Source: an uncultured Clostridium sp. (GTDB lineage: Bacteria; Bacillota; Clostridia; TANB77; CAG-508). From it: a stretch of DNA of 6,485 bases. The stretch lies in NCBI GenBank assembly GCA_947428535.1, contig CANEMG010000057.1:1-6485 (forward strand). Direction: 5' to 3'. The notes beneath the pieces are model-generated. The model worked only from the letters and a program-made list of their open reading frames with translations. It was not told the DNA's origin and did no database searches. Of this stretch, positions 6,464 to 6,485 are shown piece after piece; position 1 is the stretch's first letter; the number at the start of each line of letters is the position of its first letter. Position numbers and translations under genes: made by a program.

Positions 6464-6481
6464 AACATGTTCGCCCATGTT
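6464..6481. repeat. Inverted repeat AACATG-N6-CATGTT
   Basis: Perfect six-base arms surround a TTCGCC centre, a GC-richer patch in otherwise AT-only upstream DNA. It lies just upstream of the TATAAT at 6452-6457, where a regulator or a -35 region could sit. The left part is also a self-palindrome, AACATGTT. The window ends four bases later, so its wider context is unknown. Confidence 0.4.
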
Positions 6482-6485
6482 AATC

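Noticed and set aside
6464..6475. LexA/DinR SOS box in CGAACATGTTGG (minus strand)
   Set aside because: The Gram-positive box needs CGAAC and GTTCG-like halves four bases apart; here the halves are only two bases apart and the right half is imperfect.

Overview
The window comes from a very AT-rich, low-GC Gram-positive chromosome, most likely an anaerobic member of the Clostridia. The signs are strong AGGAGG-type ribosome binding sites, A-rich codon use (AGA, AAA, ATA, GGA), a TTG start, and a gene of the DUF4364 type, a family I know mainly from Clostridia. I see no plasmid, phage, IS element, CRISPR or RNA gene.

Layout, left to right. Positions 1-218 hold no gene. They carry a plausible leftward promoter (153-181), an almost centred palindrome at its expected start site (128-147), a second small inverted repeat (102-117) and an orphan ribosome-binding-site-like sequence (60-70). 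A stem-loop at 219-258 ends the leftward block. That block, on the minus strand in transcription order, is: an M3-family oligoendopeptidase F (4853-3081), an OmpR-family response regulator (3015-2335), its sensor histidine kinase (2325-820), and a small unrecognised three-helix membrane protein (670-275). The last gene has its own strong promoter embedded in the end of the kinase gene. On the right, divergent promoters in 4879-4942 separate the peptidase from a rightward DUF4364 gene (4974-5513). That gene converges on a leftward SpoU/TrmH-type RNA 2'-O-methyltransferase (6378-5584), and the two share a bidirectional terminator whose left arm starts in the DUF4364 stop codon.

The most notable point is that the response regulator is broken. 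Reading from the well-placed ribosome binding site, the frame starts with a normal receiver N-terminus (MADVTILVVDDE) and then meets an in-frame TAA at codon 13 (2977-2979). The rest of the frame is intact, as is the kinase. An ATG two codons after the stop could allow re-initiation, but that product would lack the first beta strand and the acidic pair that binds Mg2+ in the receiver. The kinase may therefore have lost its partner, or the partner may act as a phosphorylation-independent DNA-binding protein, or the base may be a sequence error or strain variant.

The other genes look like ordinary core or housekeeping functions. I did not find a clearly new biological system. The least explained items are the small membrane protein with its long leader, and the promoter and palindrome at the left edge.
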